64,000 nt of DNA from Streptomyces sp. NBC_01275 (GTDB lineage Bacteria; Actinomycetota; Actinomycetes; Streptomycetales; Streptomycetaceae): contig NZ_JAPEOZ010000001.1 in assembly GCF_026340655.1 (NCBI RefSeq), positions 9,548,001 to 9,612,000 of the forward strand, given 5' to 3'. This document shows positions 40,861 through 50,107 of the stretch, in pieces; position 1 is the first letter of the stretch; every line of letters starts with the position of its first letter. The notes under the pieces are model-generated. The model was not told the origin of the DNA. It did not search any database and worked only from the letters and a program-made list of their open reading frames with translations. The position numbers were made by a program, and so were the translations under genes.

Positions 40861-42410
40861 CGACCACACCCCCCGCGGGCTTCTGGGCCCAGGCTGCCGA
40901 GCACCCCGACCGCACGGTCCTGATCGCGCCCGACGGCGAGGAGTGGACCGCCGGACGCCTGCACGCCGCCGCGAACCGGCTGGTCCACGGGCTGCGCGCG
41001 GCCGGGATGGAACGCGGCGACGCGTTCGCCGTCGTCCTGCCCAACTCGGCCGAGTTCTTCACCGCCCACCTCGCCGCGACCCAGGCCGGCTTCTACCTCG
41101 TCCCCGTCAACCACCACCTGGTGGGCCCCGAGATCGCCTGGATCGTCTCCGACTCCGGCGCCAAGGTGCTGCTCGCGCACGAGCGTTACGGCGACCAGGC
41201 GTCCCGCGCGGCCGACGAGGCCGGACTCCCCGCCACCCACCGGTACGCCGTCGGGACGATCGAGGGCTTCCGGCCGTACGCCGAACTCCTCGACGGACAG
41301 CCGGAGTCGGCGCCCGCCGACCGTACCCTCGGCTGGGTCATGAACTACACCTCGGGCACCACGGGCCGCCCGCGCGGCATCCGGCGCCCGCTGCCCGGCA
41401 AGCTCCCCGAAGAGGCGTACCTCGGCGGCTTCCTCGGCATCTTCGGCGTGCGGCCGTTCGACGACAACGTGCACCTGGTCTGCTCGCCGCTCTACCACAC
41501 CGCCGTGCTCCAGTTCGCGGGCGCGTCCCTGCACATCGGCCACCAGCTCGTCCTGATGGACAAGTGGACGCCCGAGGAGATGCTCCGCCTCATCGACGCC
41601 CACCGCTGTACGCACACCCACATGGTCCCGACCCAGTTCCACCGCCTGCTGGCCCTCCCCGAGGACGTACGGGCGCGCTACGACGTCTCGGCCATGCGGC
41701 ACGCCATCCACGGCGCCGCCCCCTGCCCCGACCACGTCAAGCGGGCGATGATCGACTGGTGGGGCGACTGCGTGGAGGAGTACTACGCGGCCAGCGAGGG
41801 CGGCGGGGCGTTCGCGACGGCCGAGGACTGGCTGAAGAAGCCCGGCACGGTCGGCAAGGCCTGGCCCATCAGCGAACTGGCGATCTTCGACGACGACGGC
41901 AACCGCCTCCCGCCCGGCGAACTCGGCACCGTGTACATGAAGATGACCACCGGCGGCTTCGCCTACCACAAGGACGAGGCGAAGACGCAGAAGAACCGCA
42001 TCGGCGACTTCTTCACCGTCGGCGACCTGGGCGTGCTCGACGAGGACGGCTATCTGTTCCTGCGCGACCGCAAGATCGACATGATCATCTCGGGCGGGGT
42101 GAACATCTATCCGGCGGAGATCGAGTCCGCCCTGCTCGCCCATCCCGCCGTCGCCGACGCCGCCGCCTTCGGGATCCCGCACGACGACTGGGGCGAGGAG
42201 GTCAAGGCGGTCGTCGAACCGGCCGCCGGGCAGGAGCCGGGACCCGCCCTCGCCGCCGCCCTTCTCGCCCACTGCGCCGACCGCCTGGCCGGCTACAAGC
42301 GCCCCAAGAGCATCGACTTCATCGCCGAGATGCCCCGCGACCCCAACGGCAAGCTGTACAAGCGACGGCTGCGGGAGCCGTACTGGGAGGGCCGCACCCG
42401 CCCGGTGTGA
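40857..42410 (+). CDS. Acyl-CoA synthetase (AMP-dependent ligase)
   Basis: This 517-aa ANL-superfamily enzyme has the P-loop-like YTSGTTGRPRGIRR, the motif YYAASEGGG, the hinge-side GDLGVLDEDGYLFLRDRKID and the catalytic Lys in DPNGKLYKRRL. It activates a carboxylic acid to the acyl-CoA via acyl-AMP. The GTG start overlaps the monooxygenase stop. The nearest pattern is the FadD-like group in steroid or polyketide-acid clusters. The exact acid is unknown. Part of the operon starting at 39736. Confidence 0.9.
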   Translation: MTTTPPAGFWAQAAEHPDRTVLIAPDGEEWTAGRLHAAANRLVHGLRAAGMERGDAFAVVLPNSAEFFTAHLAATQAGFYLVPVNHHLVGPEIAWIVSDSGAKVLLAHERYGDQASRAADEAGLPATHRYAVGTIEGFRPYAELLDGQPESAPADRTLGWVMNYTSGTTGRPRGIRRPLPGKLPEEAYLGGFLGIFGVRPFDDNVHLVCSPLYHTAVLQFAGASLHIGHQLVLMDKWTPEEMLRLIDAHRCTHTHMVPTQFHRLLALPEDVRARYDVSAMRHAIHGAAPCPDHVKRAMIDWWGDCVEEYYAASEGGGAFATAEDWLKKPGTVGKAWPISELAIFDDDGNRLPPGELGTVYMKMTTGGFAYHKDEAKTQKNRIGDFFTVGDLGVLDEDGYLFLRDRKIDMIISGGVNIYPAEIESALLAHPAVADAAAFGIPHDDWGEEVKAVVEPAAGQEPGPALAAALLAHCADRLAGYKRPKSIDFIAEMPRDPNGKLYKRRLREPYWEGRTRPV

Positions 42411-42471
42411 CCTGCCCTGCGAGGTGCGCGCGACTTGACCTGTCCCGGCGCCCCGTCGAGGATCATGTGTC

Positions 42472-43989
42472 ATGACGCCCGGACACGGCAGTACCGTCGA
42501 CGGGGTGCTGCGGCGCAGTGCGCGGCGCACCCCGGCGCGCGTCGCGGTGGAGTACCGCGACCGCACCTGGACCTACGAAGAACTCGACGAGGCGGTCTCC
42601 CGCGCGGCCGGCGTCCTGCTCGGCCAGGGGCTCGCCCCCGGCGACCGGGTCGGCGCCTACGGCCACAACTCCGACGCCTACCTCATCGCCTTCCTCGCCT
42701 GCGCCCGCGCCGGCCTGGTGCACGTCCCCGTGAACCAGCACCTCACCGGCGACGACCTCGCCTATCTCGTCGACCAGTCGGGGAGCACCCTGGTCCTGAC
42801 CGACCCGGACCTCGCCGCCCGACTCCCGGACGGCGTAAGGGCGTTGCCGCTGCGCGACGCCGACGACTCGCTCCTCGCCCTGCTGGCCGCCGCCCCGCCG
42901 TACGACGGTCCCGAGCCGCGCTCCGAGGACCTGGTGCAGCTGCTGTACACCTCGGGCACGACGGCCCTGCCCAAGGGCGCGATGATGACCCACCGCTCCC
43001 TGGTGCACGAGTACCTGAGCGCGATCACCGCCCTGGACCTGAGCGCCGGCGACCGCCCCGCGCACTCCCTCCCGCTGTACCACTCGGCGCAGCTGCACGT
43101 GTTCCTGCTGCCCTACCTCGCGGTCGGCGCCACGAACGTCATCCTCGACGCCCCCGACGGCGACCTGCTCCTCGACCTGATCGAGGAGGGCCGCGTGGAC
43201 AGCCTCTTCGCCCCGCCCACCGTGTGGATCGGCCTCGCGGGCCGCCCCGACTTCGAGACGCGCGACCTCAGCGGGCTGCGCAAGGCGTACTACGGGGCGT
43301 CCATCATGCCGGTGCCCGTCCTCGAACGGCTGCGCGCCCGTCTGCCGAAGCTCGGCTTCTACAACTGCTTCGGCCAGAGCGAGATCGGCCCGCTCGCCAC
43401 CGTCCTCGCCCCCGACGAGCACAAGGGCCGCATGGACTCCTGTGGACGGACCGTCCTGTTCGTGGACGCGCGGGTCGTCGACGAGAACGGCAAGGACGTC
43501 CCCGACGGGACCGCCGGCGAGATCGTCTACCGCTCCCCGCAGTTGTGCGAGGGCTACTGGGACAAGCCCGAGGAGACCGCCGAGGCCTTCCGCGACGGCT
43601 GGTTCCACTCCGGCGACCTCGCCGTCCGCGACGCCCACGGCTACTTCACGATCGTCGACCGGGTGAAGGACGTCATCAACTCCGGCGGCGTCCTGGTCGC
43701 CTCGCGCCAGGTCGAGGACGCGCTGTACACGCACGAGGCCGTCGCCGAGGTCGCGGTGATCGGCCTGCCCGACGAGAAGTGGATCGAGGCGGTCACGGCG
43801 GTCGTCGTGCGGCGCGAGGGGGCGGGCGAGGTCCAGGAGGACGAACTCATCGCCCACGCCCGGGAGAAGCTCGCCTCCTTCAAGGCCCCGAAGCGGGTGG
43901 TCTTCGTGGACGCGCTGCCGCGCAACGCCAGCGGGAAGATCCTGAAGCGTGAGCTGCGGGACCGGTTCGGCGGCCTACTTCGGCCGTAG
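42472..43989 (+). CDS. Acyl-CoA synthetase (fatty-acyl/benzoate-like)
   Basis: This 505-aa ANL enzyme has YTSGTTALPKGAMMTH, FYNCFGQSEIGPLAT, GWFHSGDLAVRDAHGYFTIV and the catalytic Lys in NASGKILKREL. It resembles long-chain-type FadD synthetases. It starts 61 bp after the previous synthetase in the same direction and may be cotranscribed. Its end overlaps the convergent phenylacetate-CoA ligase gene by 15 bases. Confidence 0.9.
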   Translation: MTPGHGSTVDGVLRRSARRTPARVAVEYRDRTWTYEELDEAVSRAAGVLLGQGLAPGDRVGAYGHNSDAYLIAFLACARAGLVHVPVNQHLTGDDLAYLVDQSGSTLVLTDPDLAARLPDGVRALPLRDADDSLLALLAAAPPYDGPEPRSEDLVQLLYTSGTTALPKGAMMTHRSLVHEYLSAITALDLSAGDRPAHSLPLYHSAQLHVFLLPYLAVGATNVILDAPDGDLLLDLIEEGRVDSLFAPPTVWIGLAGRPDFETRDLSGLRKAYYGASIMPVPVLERLRARLPKLGFYNCFGQSEIGPLATVLAPDEHKGRMDSCGRTVLFVDARVVDENGKDVPDGTAGEIVYRSPQLCEGYWDKPEETAEAFRDGWFHSGDLAVRDAHGYFTIVDRVKDVINSGGVLVASRQVEDALYTHEAVAEVAVIGLPDEKWIEAVTAVVVRREGAGEVQEDELIAHAREKLASFKAPKRVVFVDALPRNASGKILKRELRDRFGGLLRP

Positions 43990-45270
43990 GTCCACGATCC
44001 GCCTGATCTTGCCCACCGAGCGCTCCAGCGACTCCGGGTCGACGATCTCGACGGCGACCGACACGCCGATGCCGTCCTTCACGGCCGCCGCGATGGCGCG
44101 TGCGGCCGTGTCGCGGTCCTCGGGCGTGGCGCCGGCGCGGGCCTCCGCGCGGACCGTGAGGGCGTCGAGGCGGCCCTCGCGGGTCAGCCGGAGCTGGAAG
44201 TGCGGGGCGACGGCCGGGGTGCGCAGGACGATCTCCTCGATCTGGGTGGGGAAGAGGTTCACCCCGCGCAGGATGACCAGGTCGTCGCTGCGGCCCGTCA
44301 CCTTCCGCATCCGCCGGAAGACCCGTGCCGTGCCCGGCAGCAGCCGCGTGAGGTCACGCGTCCGGTAGCGGACGATCGGCATGGCCTCCTTGGTGAGCGA
44401 GGTGAAGACCAGCTCCCCCTCCTCGCCCTCCGGAAGGACCTCCCCGGTGATCGGGTCGACGACCTCCGGATAGAAGTGGTCCTCCCAGATGTGCAGCCCG
44501 TCCTTGGTCTCCACGCACTCCTGCGCCACCCCCGGGCCGATCACCTCCGACAGCCCGTAGATGTCGACCGCGTCGATCGCGAACCGCTCCTCGATCTCCT
44601 GACGCATCCGCTCCGTCCACGGCTCGGCGCCGAAGATCCCCACCCGCAGGGAGGTGGAGCGCGGGTCGACGCCCTGCCGCTCGAACTCGTCGAGCAGGGT
44701 GAGCATGTAGGAGGGCGTCACCATGATGACCCCGGGCCTCAGGTCCTGGATCAGCTGGACCTGACGGGACGTCATGCCGCCGGACGCGGGGATCACCGTA
44801 CAGCCGAGGCGTTCGGCGCCGTAGTGGGCGCCCAGGCCGCCGGTGAACAGGCCGTAGCCGTAGGCCACATGGACCGTGTCGCCCGGTCGGCCGCCCGCCG
44901 CGCGGATCGAACGGGCCACCATGTCCGCCCACAGGGAGAGGTCGCCGTCCGTGTAGCCGACGACCGTGGGGCGGCCGGTCGTGCCGCTGGAGGCGTGCAG
45001 CCGGCGGATGCGGTCGCGGGGCACGGCGAACATGCCGTACGGATAGTGCGCGCGCAGGTCCGCCTTGACGGTGAAGGGGAAGCGGGACAGGTCGGCGAGG
45101 TCGCGGCAGTCGTCGGGGTGGACCCCGGCCTTGTCGAACGCGTCGCGGTAGAAGGGCACATGGGCGTACGCGTGCCGCAACGAGGCTCGCAGCCGCTCCA
45201 GTTGGAGCGCCCGCAGGGCGTCCACGTCGAGACGCTCGCCCTCGTCCAGCAGGCCCCTCGCATCCGTCAT
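43975..45270 (-). CDS. paaK: Phenylacetate-CoA ligase
   Basis: This 431-aa enzyme has the PaaK layout: HAYAHVPFYRDAFDKAGVHP, the P-loop ASSGTTGRPTVVGYT, AYGYGLFTGGLGAHYG and YGLSEVIGPGVAQEC, and the C-terminal mini-domain GRSDDLVILRGVNLFPTQIE. It converts phenylacetate (or a hydroxylated relative) to the CoA ester. The start is the ATG at 45270 with GAGGGAG upstream. No paaABCDE genes are in the window, so the ligase is separated from ring oxidation. A PaaR-like palindrome lies upstream. Confidence 0.9.
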   Translation of the reverse strand: MTDARGLLDEGERLDVDALRALQLERLRASLRHAYAHVPFYRDAFDKAGVHPDDCRDLADLSRFPFTVKADLRAHYPYGMFAVPRDRIRRLHASSGTTGRPTVVGYTDGDLSLWADMVARSIRAAGGRPGDTVHVAYGYGLFTGGLGAHYGAERLGCTVIPASGGMTSRQVQLIQDLRPGVIMVTPSYMLTLLDEFERQGVDPRSTSLRVGIFGAEPWTERMRQEIEERFAIDAVDIYGLSEVIGPGVAQECVETKDGLHIWEDHFYPEVVDPITGEVLPEGEEGELVFTSLTKEAMPIVRYRTRDLTRLLPGTARVFRRMRKVTGRSDDLVILRGVNLFPTQIEEIVLRTPAVAPHFQLRLTREGRLDALTVRAEARAGATPEDRDTAARAIAAAVKDGIGVSVAVEIVDPESLERSVGKIRRIVDLRPK

Positions 45271-45321
45271 GGGCTTTCTCCCTCGTTCACTGAAACGTAC
45301 CAATCAAGGCCGATTCGGGCG

Positions 45322-45335
45322 ACCGATCATTCGGT
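45322..45335 (-). promoter_or_regulatory. PaaR-like operator ACCGA-TCAT-TCGGT
   Basis: This 14-bp palindrome lies 52 bp upstream of the paaK start. It fits the ACCGAnnnnTCGGT pattern known for TetR-type PaaR repressors that respond to phenylacetyl-CoA. The regulator itself is not in the window. Confidence 0.5.
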
Positions 45336-45451
45336 AGACGCGCTCGTGATCGTAATCCAGGGCTACGGGCGTCGGGCAAGAGGTCGGCGGGGACTTTCGG
45401 CCGGGAGAACTCCGTTGCGGGCGGGTGCGGCGGGCGTCGAGGATCGGGGCC

Positions 45452-46327
45452 ATGCCGTTCTTCACCGCGCCCGACGGAACCCGACTCGCCTACCACGTGC
45501 GGGGCGAGGGCGAGCCGCTCGTCGTCCTGCCCGGCGGGCCCATGCGGGCCTCCGTCCATCTCGGCGACCTCGGAGGCCTCGCCGCCCACCGCCGGCTGAT
45601 CCTCCTGGACCTGCGCGGCACCGGCGACTCCGCACTTCCGGCGGATCCGGCGACGTACCGCTGCGACCGGCAGGTCGACGACGTCGAGGCGCTGCGCGTC
45701 CACCTGGGTCTGGAGCGCGTCGACGTGCTCGCGCACTCGGCGGGCGGCAGCCTGGCGATGCTGTACGCGGGCCGGTACCCGCACCGGGTGGGCCGGCTCG
45801 CGCTGATCACCGTGATCCCGTGGGCCCTGGGCCGGTCGGCCACCGTCGCGGACCGGCTGACGGCGGCGCGGCTGCGCGCGGACGAGCCGTGGTTCGCGAC
45901 GGCGTACCCGGCGTTCGAGGCGTGGCTGACGGGTGAGGGTGAGGGTGAGAGCGAGGGGGACGCCGGGTCCGATTCCGACGCCGACGACTGGACGGGTTTC
46001 GGCGGGTTCTTCTACGGCCGCTGGGACGACACCGCTCGCGCGCACCTGGCCGCCGCGGACGAGCAGACCAACCCCGAGGGGGGCGAGCGTTTCCACGACC
46101 CGGCCGGCTACGACCCGCCCGCGCTGCGCGCCGCCCTCGCGGAGGTGACCGCCCCGGTCCTCGTGCTCGCCGGGGAGGTGGACGGCGGTCCCCGGCCCGA
46201 GCTCGCCCGGCTGGTCGCCGACGCCTTCCCGAACGCCGAGTTCGCCGTGCAGCCCGGCGCGGGGCACTACCCGTGGCGGGACGACCCGGGGTGGTTCGTC
46301 CGCCGTGTTGAGGGCTTTCTCGGGTAG
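45452..46327 (+). CDS. Alpha/beta-fold hydrolase (prolyl-iminopeptidase-like)
   Basis: This 291-aa protein has VVLPGGPMRASVHLGDLGGL, DLRGTGDSALP and the nucleophile elbow AHSAGGSLAMLYAGRYP. The acid is probably in AGEVDGGPRP, and the catalytic His is in PGAGHYPWRDDP. An acidic low-complexity insert (EGEGESEGDAGSDSDADD, about residues 160-178) sits in the lid region. HGGPG-type features suggest a peptidase or esterase. It is convergent with the next acyl-CoA synthetase gene across 25 bp. Confidence 0.85.
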   Translation: MPFFTAPDGTRLAYHVRGEGEPLVVLPGGPMRASVHLGDLGGLAAHRRLILLDLRGTGDSALPADPATYRCDRQVDDVEALRVHLGLERVDVLAHSAGGSLAMLYAGRYPHRVGRLALITVIPWALGRSATVADRLTAARLRADEPWFATAYPAFEAWLTGEGEGESEGDAGSDSDADDWTGFGGFFYGRWDDTARAHLAAADEQTNPEGGERFHDPAGYDPPALRAALAEVTAPVLVLAGEVDGGPRPELARLVADAFPNAEFAVQPGAGHYPWRDDPGWFVRRVEGFLG

Positions 46328-46352
46328 TGCGGCCGTGTCGGAGCGGCTCTCG

Positions 46353-48002
46353 TCACCGGTCCTCGGCCACCGCGATCTCCCGCGCCCACCGGTAGTCCGC
46401 CTTCCCGCTGGGCGAGCGGTGGATGGACTCGGAGATGACCAGCTGGCGGGGGATCTTGTAGCCGGCGAGGCGGGCGCGGCAGTGGGTCTGGATCTCGGTG
46501 AGGGAGGGGTGCGGGGCTCCTGTGCGGAGCTGCACCACCGCCGCGACATGGTTGCCCCACGTGGCGTCCGGGACGCCGGCCACCAGGGCGTCGTACACGT
46601 CGGGGTGCGACTTCAGCGCCTGCTCGACCTCCTCCGGGTACACCTTCTCGCCCCCGGTGTTGATGCACTGCGAGCCCCGGCCGAGGACGGTGACCACGCC
46701 GTCCTCGTCGACCGTCGCCATGTCCCCGAGCAGCACCCAGCGCACGCCGTCCTTCTCGAAGAACGTCTCGGCCGATTTCACCGGGTCGTTGTAGTAGCCG
46801 AGCGGCACATGGCCGTGCTGGGCGACCCGGCCCACCTCGCCCACGGCGATCGGCTCGTACGTCGCCGGATCGACCACCTGGGTACGGGAGTTCACCCGGA
46901 TGCGGAAGCCGCGCTCGGGGCCCGAGTCCGCCGTGGCCGTGCCGTTGAAGCCGGACTCGGAGGAGCCGAAGTTGTTCAGCAGCATCGCGTTCGGCAGCAG
47001 CGCCGCGAACTGGCGGCGGACCGTGTCCGACATGATCGCCCCGGACGAGGACACGCTGAACAGCGTCGAGCAGTCCGTGCCCTTCAGTGGGCCTTCGAGC
47101 GCGTCGATCAGCGGCCGCAGCATCGCGTCGCCCACCAGGGAGATCGCGTTGACCTTCTCCTTCTCGACGGTCCGCAGCACCTCCTCGGGCACGAACTTCC
47201 GGTGCAGGACGACCCGTTGGCCGAAGTTGAAGCCGATGAAGGCGGTGAGGGTCGAGGTGCCGTGCATCAGCGGGGGAGTGGGGAAGAAGGTGATCCCCGA
47301 GCCGCCCGCCGCGACCCGCTCGGCGAGCTCCTCGGGCTTGCTCACCGGCTCCCCGGTGGGTGCCCCGCCTCCCAACCCCGAGAAGAACAGGTCCTCTTGA
47401 CGCCACATCACACCCTTGGGCATGCCCGTCGTGCCGCCGGTGTAGATGATGAACTGGTCGTCGCCGGAGCGTTGCGGGAACCCACGCTCCGGCGATCCGC
47501 CCGCCTCGGCGTCCGCGAAGGCGGTGACACCGTCGCCCCGCGGCTTCCCGTCGCCCGTCGGTCCGAGCGGCTGCCCGTCGTCCACCGGTCCGACGCGCAC
47601 GAGATGGCGGAGCGCCGGGGCCTGTGGCAGGGCCGCCGCCACCCGGTCGGTGAACTCCGCGTCGAAGACCAGCCCGACCAGGTCGGCGTCCCGGTAGAGG
47701 TAGACCAACTCGTCTTCCACATAGCGGTAGTTGACGTTCACCGGCACGATCCGGGCCTTGAGGCAGCCGAGCACCGTCTGTAGGTACTCGACGCCGTTGT
47801 AGAGGTGGAGGCCGACGTGCTCGCCCGGCCGGATCCCGCTGTCCAGGAGGTGGTGGCCGAGGCGGTTGGCCGCCGCGTCCAGCTCCGCGTAGGCCAGCCG
47901 GCGCTCCGCACCCGTGCCGGGATGGTCGACGAACACGAGTGCCTCGCGGTCCGCCGCCACATCGACGACCGACTCGAACAGGTCGGCAAGGTTGTACTCC
48001 AC
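46353..48002 (-). CDS. Acyl-CoA synthetase, FadD19/FadD17-like
   Basis: This 549-aa ANL enzyme matches mycobacterial FadD19 closely by eye: NLADLFESVVDVAADREALV, VNVNYRYVEDELVYLYRDAD, IYTGGTTGMPKGVMWRQEDL, GDAMLRPLIDALEG, GRGSQCINTGGEKVYPEEVE, and RSPSGKADYRWAREIA with the catalytic Lys. FadD19 activates C27/C24 steroid side-chain acids. The GTG at 48002 has AGGAGG upstream. It is divergent from the EchA19-like gene with the TCTGAC-type operator between, as in M. tuberculosis Rv3515c/Rv3516. Streptomyces substrates may differ. Confidence 0.9.
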   Translation of the reverse strand: MEYNLADLFESVVDVAADREALVFVDHPGTGAERRLAYAELDAAANRLGHHLLDSGIRPGEHVGLHLYNGVEYLQTVLGCLKARIVPVNVNYRYVEDELVYLYRDADLVGLVFDAEFTDRVAAALPQAPALRHLVRVGPVDDGQPLGPTGDGKPRGDGVTAFADAEAGGSPERGFPQRSGDDQFIIYTGGTTGMPKGVMWRQEDLFFSGLGGGAPTGEPVSKPEELAERVAAGGSGITFFPTPPLMHGTSTLTAFIGFNFGQRVVLHRKFVPEEVLRTVEKEKVNAISLVGDAMLRPLIDALEGPLKGTDCSTLFSVSSSGAIMSDTVRRQFAALLPNAMLLNNFGSSESGFNGTATADSGPERGFRIRVNSRTQVVDPATYEPIAVGEVGRVAQHGHVPLGYYNDPVKSAETFFEKDGVRWVLLGDMATVDEDGVVTVLGRGSQCINTGGEKVYPEEVEQALKSHPDVYDALVAGVPDATWGNHVAAVVQLRTGAPHPSLTEIQTHCRARLAGYKIPRQLVISESIHRSPSGKADYRWAREIAVAEDR

Positions 48003-48122
48003 CGTTCCTCCTGACCTCACGACGGTCTGGCCCGTTGACGGTTCACGACGGTCCGGCCCCTGACGGCTCGCCGGTCATCAGAGCAAAGCGCGCGGCAAGT
48101 GGGAAGGGTTCGCGCGAAGAAA

Positions 48123-48139
48123 TCTGACTACCTGTCAGA
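48123..48139. promoter_or_regulatory. Operator TCTGAC-TACCT-GTCAGA in divergent promoter
   Basis: A perfect 6-bp-arm palindrome lies midway between the FadD19-like start (48002) and the EchA19-like start (48205). It matches the operator at 39677-39693 in spacing and flank (AAAA follows both). Confidence 0.65.
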
Positions 48140-48204
48140 AAACCCTTGAAGTGCCATCACGCCTCCTGCAACCTGTTCTCGTTCTCACAGAGGGGAGACG
48201 GTCG

Positions 48205-49005
48205 ATGGGCGGAACGGAACACCTCACCGTGCACCGCGAGGGCGCCACCCTGGTGCTCACGCTCAACAGGCCCGAGGCGAAGAACGCGCTCTCGCTGGGC
48301 ATGCTCGTCGGTCTGTACGACGGCTGGATCGAGGCCGACGAGGACGACTCGGTCCGCTCGGTCGTGTTCACCGGCGCCGGCGGCTCGTTCTGCGCCGGCA
48401 TGGACCTCAAGGCCCTCGCCGGAAAGGGCATGGAGGGCGAGCAGTACCGCGACCGGCTCAAGGCCGATCCGGACCTGCACTGGAAGGCGATGCTGCGCCA
48501 TCACCGCCCCCGCAAGCCGGTGATCGCCGCCGTCGAGGGCCACTGTGTGGCGGGCGGCACCGAGATGCTCCAGGGCACCGACATCCGCGTCGCGGGCGAG
48601 TCCGCGTCGTTCGGCCTCTTCGAGGTCAGACGCGGTCTGTTCCCGATCGGCGGCTCCACGGTCCGCCTGCAGCGCCAGATCCCGCGCACCCACGCCCTGG
48701 AGATGCTGCTCACCGGACGGTCGTACAGCGCGCGGGAGGCCGCGGACATCGGGCTGATCGGACACGTCGTCCCGGACGGCACGGCCCTGGAGAAGGCCCT
48801 GGAGATCGCCGAACGCGTCAACGCCTGCGGGCCGTTGGCCGTCGAGGCCGTCAAGGCGTCGGTGTACGAGACCGCCGAGCTGACCGAGACCGACGGCCTC
48901 GCCGCCGAACTCGCCCGCGGCTGGCCCGTCTTCGACACCGCCGACGCCAAGGAGGGAGCCCGGGCCTTCGCGGAGAAGCGGCCGCCCCTCTACAAGCGAG
49001 CGTGA
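48205..49005 (+). CDS. Enoyl-CoA hydratase, EchA19-like
   Basis: This 266-aa crotonase has the oxyanion hole GAGGSFCAGMDLKAL and VEGHCVAGGTEMLQGTDIRV. The active-site region is EVRRGLFPIGGSTVRLQRQI, with one glutamate in FEVRRG where crotonases have a catalytic Glu. The tail is DAKEGARAFAEKRPP. The pattern matches M. tuberculosis EchA19, which hydrates steroid side-chain enoyl-CoAs. The ATG at 48205 has AGGGGAG upstream. It heads the OB-fold/lipid-transfer operon and is divergent from the FadD19-like gene. Confidence 0.9.
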   Translation: MGGTEHLTVHREGATLVLTLNRPEAKNALSLGMLVGLYDGWIEADEDDSVRSVVFTGAGGSFCAGMDLKALAGKGMEGEQYRDRLKADPDLHWKAMLRHHRPRKPVIAAVEGHCVAGGTEMLQGTDIRVAGESASFGLFEVRRGLFPIGGSTVRLQRQIPRTHALEMLLTGRSYSAREAADIGLIGHVVPDGTALEKALEIAERVNACGPLAVEAVKASVYETAELTETDGLAAELARGWPVFDTADAKEGARAFAEKRPPLYKRA

Positions 49006-49049
49006 CGCTCCGCCGGGTGAGCGGCTGGCAAGCGCCCGTCGCACGGCCG

Positions 49050-49127
49050 CGGTCTGCTGTGGCTGGTCGCGCCCACGCGGCGGAGCCGCACAGGTAACCC
49101 GCCCCGCGCCCCTTCGGGGGCGCCCCC
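49050..49127. repeat. Dispersed streptomycete intergenic repeat with hairpin
   Basis: The sequence TGTGGCTGGTCGCGCCCACG...GCGCCCCTTCGGGGGCGC is, from memory, a common dispersed intergenic repeat in Streptomyces chromosomes. It ends with a stem GCGCCCC/GGGGCGC (49106-49112, 49117-49123). It separates the hydratase gene from the next gene and may act as an attenuator or terminator. Confidence 0.5.
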
Positions 49128-49162
49128 CCATTGACGCTGACTCTCCGAGGAGGCTGCCCTCC

Positions 49163-50107
49163 ATGCCCGAAGTCCTCAAAGCCCCACTTGTCCTCGAGTT
49201 CCCGTTCACCCGGTCCCTCGGCCCCGTCCAGAGCGCCTTCCTCACCGGCCTGCGCGAACGGGTCGTCCTCGGCGTGACGACCACCGACGGCCGCACCCTC
49301 GTCCCGCCCGTCGAGTACGACCCCGTCACCGCCGACGAGCTCCACGACCTCGTCGAGGTCGCCCCCACCGGCACCGTGACCACCTGGGCCTGGAACCACG
49401 CCCCGCGCCGCGGCCAGCCCCTCGCCACCCCCTTCGCCTGGGTCCTGGTCCGCCTCGACGGCGCCGACACCGCCCTGCTGCACGCCCTCGACGCCCCCGG
49501 CCCCGACGCCGTGCACACCGGCCTGCGCGTCCGCGTCCGCTGGGCCGAGGAACGCACCGGCGCCATCACGGACATCGCCTGCTTCGAGCCGTACGACGGC
49601 GACGAAGCCCACCGACCCGCGGGCCACAGCGGCGAGTTCGAGAACGCGGTCACCGGCATCGTGGCGCCCGCGCGACTCGACTACGTCTACTCGCCCGGCC
49701 GTGCCCAGTCCGCCTACATCCACGCGCTCGCCGAACAGCGGAACGTCGGCGAACGCTGCCCGTCCTGCCGCAAGGTGTACGTCCCGCCGCGGGGTGCGTG
49801 CCCCACCTGTGGGGTGGCCACCTCCGAACAGGTCGAAGTGGGTCCGCGCGGCACCGTCACCACCTTCTGCATCGTCAACATCAAGGCGAAGAACCTCGAC
49901 ATCGAAGTCCCCTACGTCTACGCCCACATCGCCCTCGACGGAGCCGACCTCGCGCTGCACGGACGTATCGGCGGGATCCCCTACGACCAGGTGCGCATGG
50001 GACTGCGCGTCGAGGCGGTGTGGACCGAGGGCGGCCGCTATCCGGACCACTACCGGCCGACCGGGGAGCCCGACGCCGACTACGACGCCTACAAGGAGCT
50101 GCTGTGA
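49163..50107 (+). CDS. Zn-ribbon OB-fold protein (DUF35 family, Rv3521-like)
   Basis: This 314-aa protein has two DUF35-type halves. The first (residues 1-150) is OB-fold-like without a zinc site (GTVTTWAWNHAPRRGQPLAT, FAWVLVRLDGADTALLHALD). The second starts with a rubredoxin-like Zn ribbon (CPSCRKVYVPPRGACPTCG, about 198-216), then an OB fold (GTVTTFCIVNIKAKNLDIEV). Such proteins partner thiolase-like lipid-transfer proteins in retro-aldol or thiolytic steps. GAGGAGG precedes the ATG. The stop overlaps the next gene (GTGA). Confidence 0.88.
   Translation: MPEVLKAPLVLEFPFTRSLGPVQSAFLTGLRERVVLGVTTTDGRTLVPPVEYDPVTADELHDLVEVAPTGTVTTWAWNHAPRRGQPLATPFAWVLVRLDGADTALLHALDAPGPDAVHTGLRVRVRWAEERTGAITDIACFEPYDGDEAHRPAGHSGEFENAVTGIVAPARLDYVYSPGRAQSAYIHALAEQRNVGERCPSCRKVYVPPRGACPTCGVATSEQVEVGPRGTVTTFCIVNIKAKNLDIEVPYVYAHIALDGADLALHGRIGGIPYDQVRMGLRVEAVWTEGGRYPDHYRPTGEPDADYDAYKELL

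Noticed and set aside
38068..40869. A 933-codon open frame antisense to the FAD oxidoreductase and monooxygenase genes
   Set aside because: Composition is typical of antisense shadows. Both plus-strand proteins carry complete family motifs.
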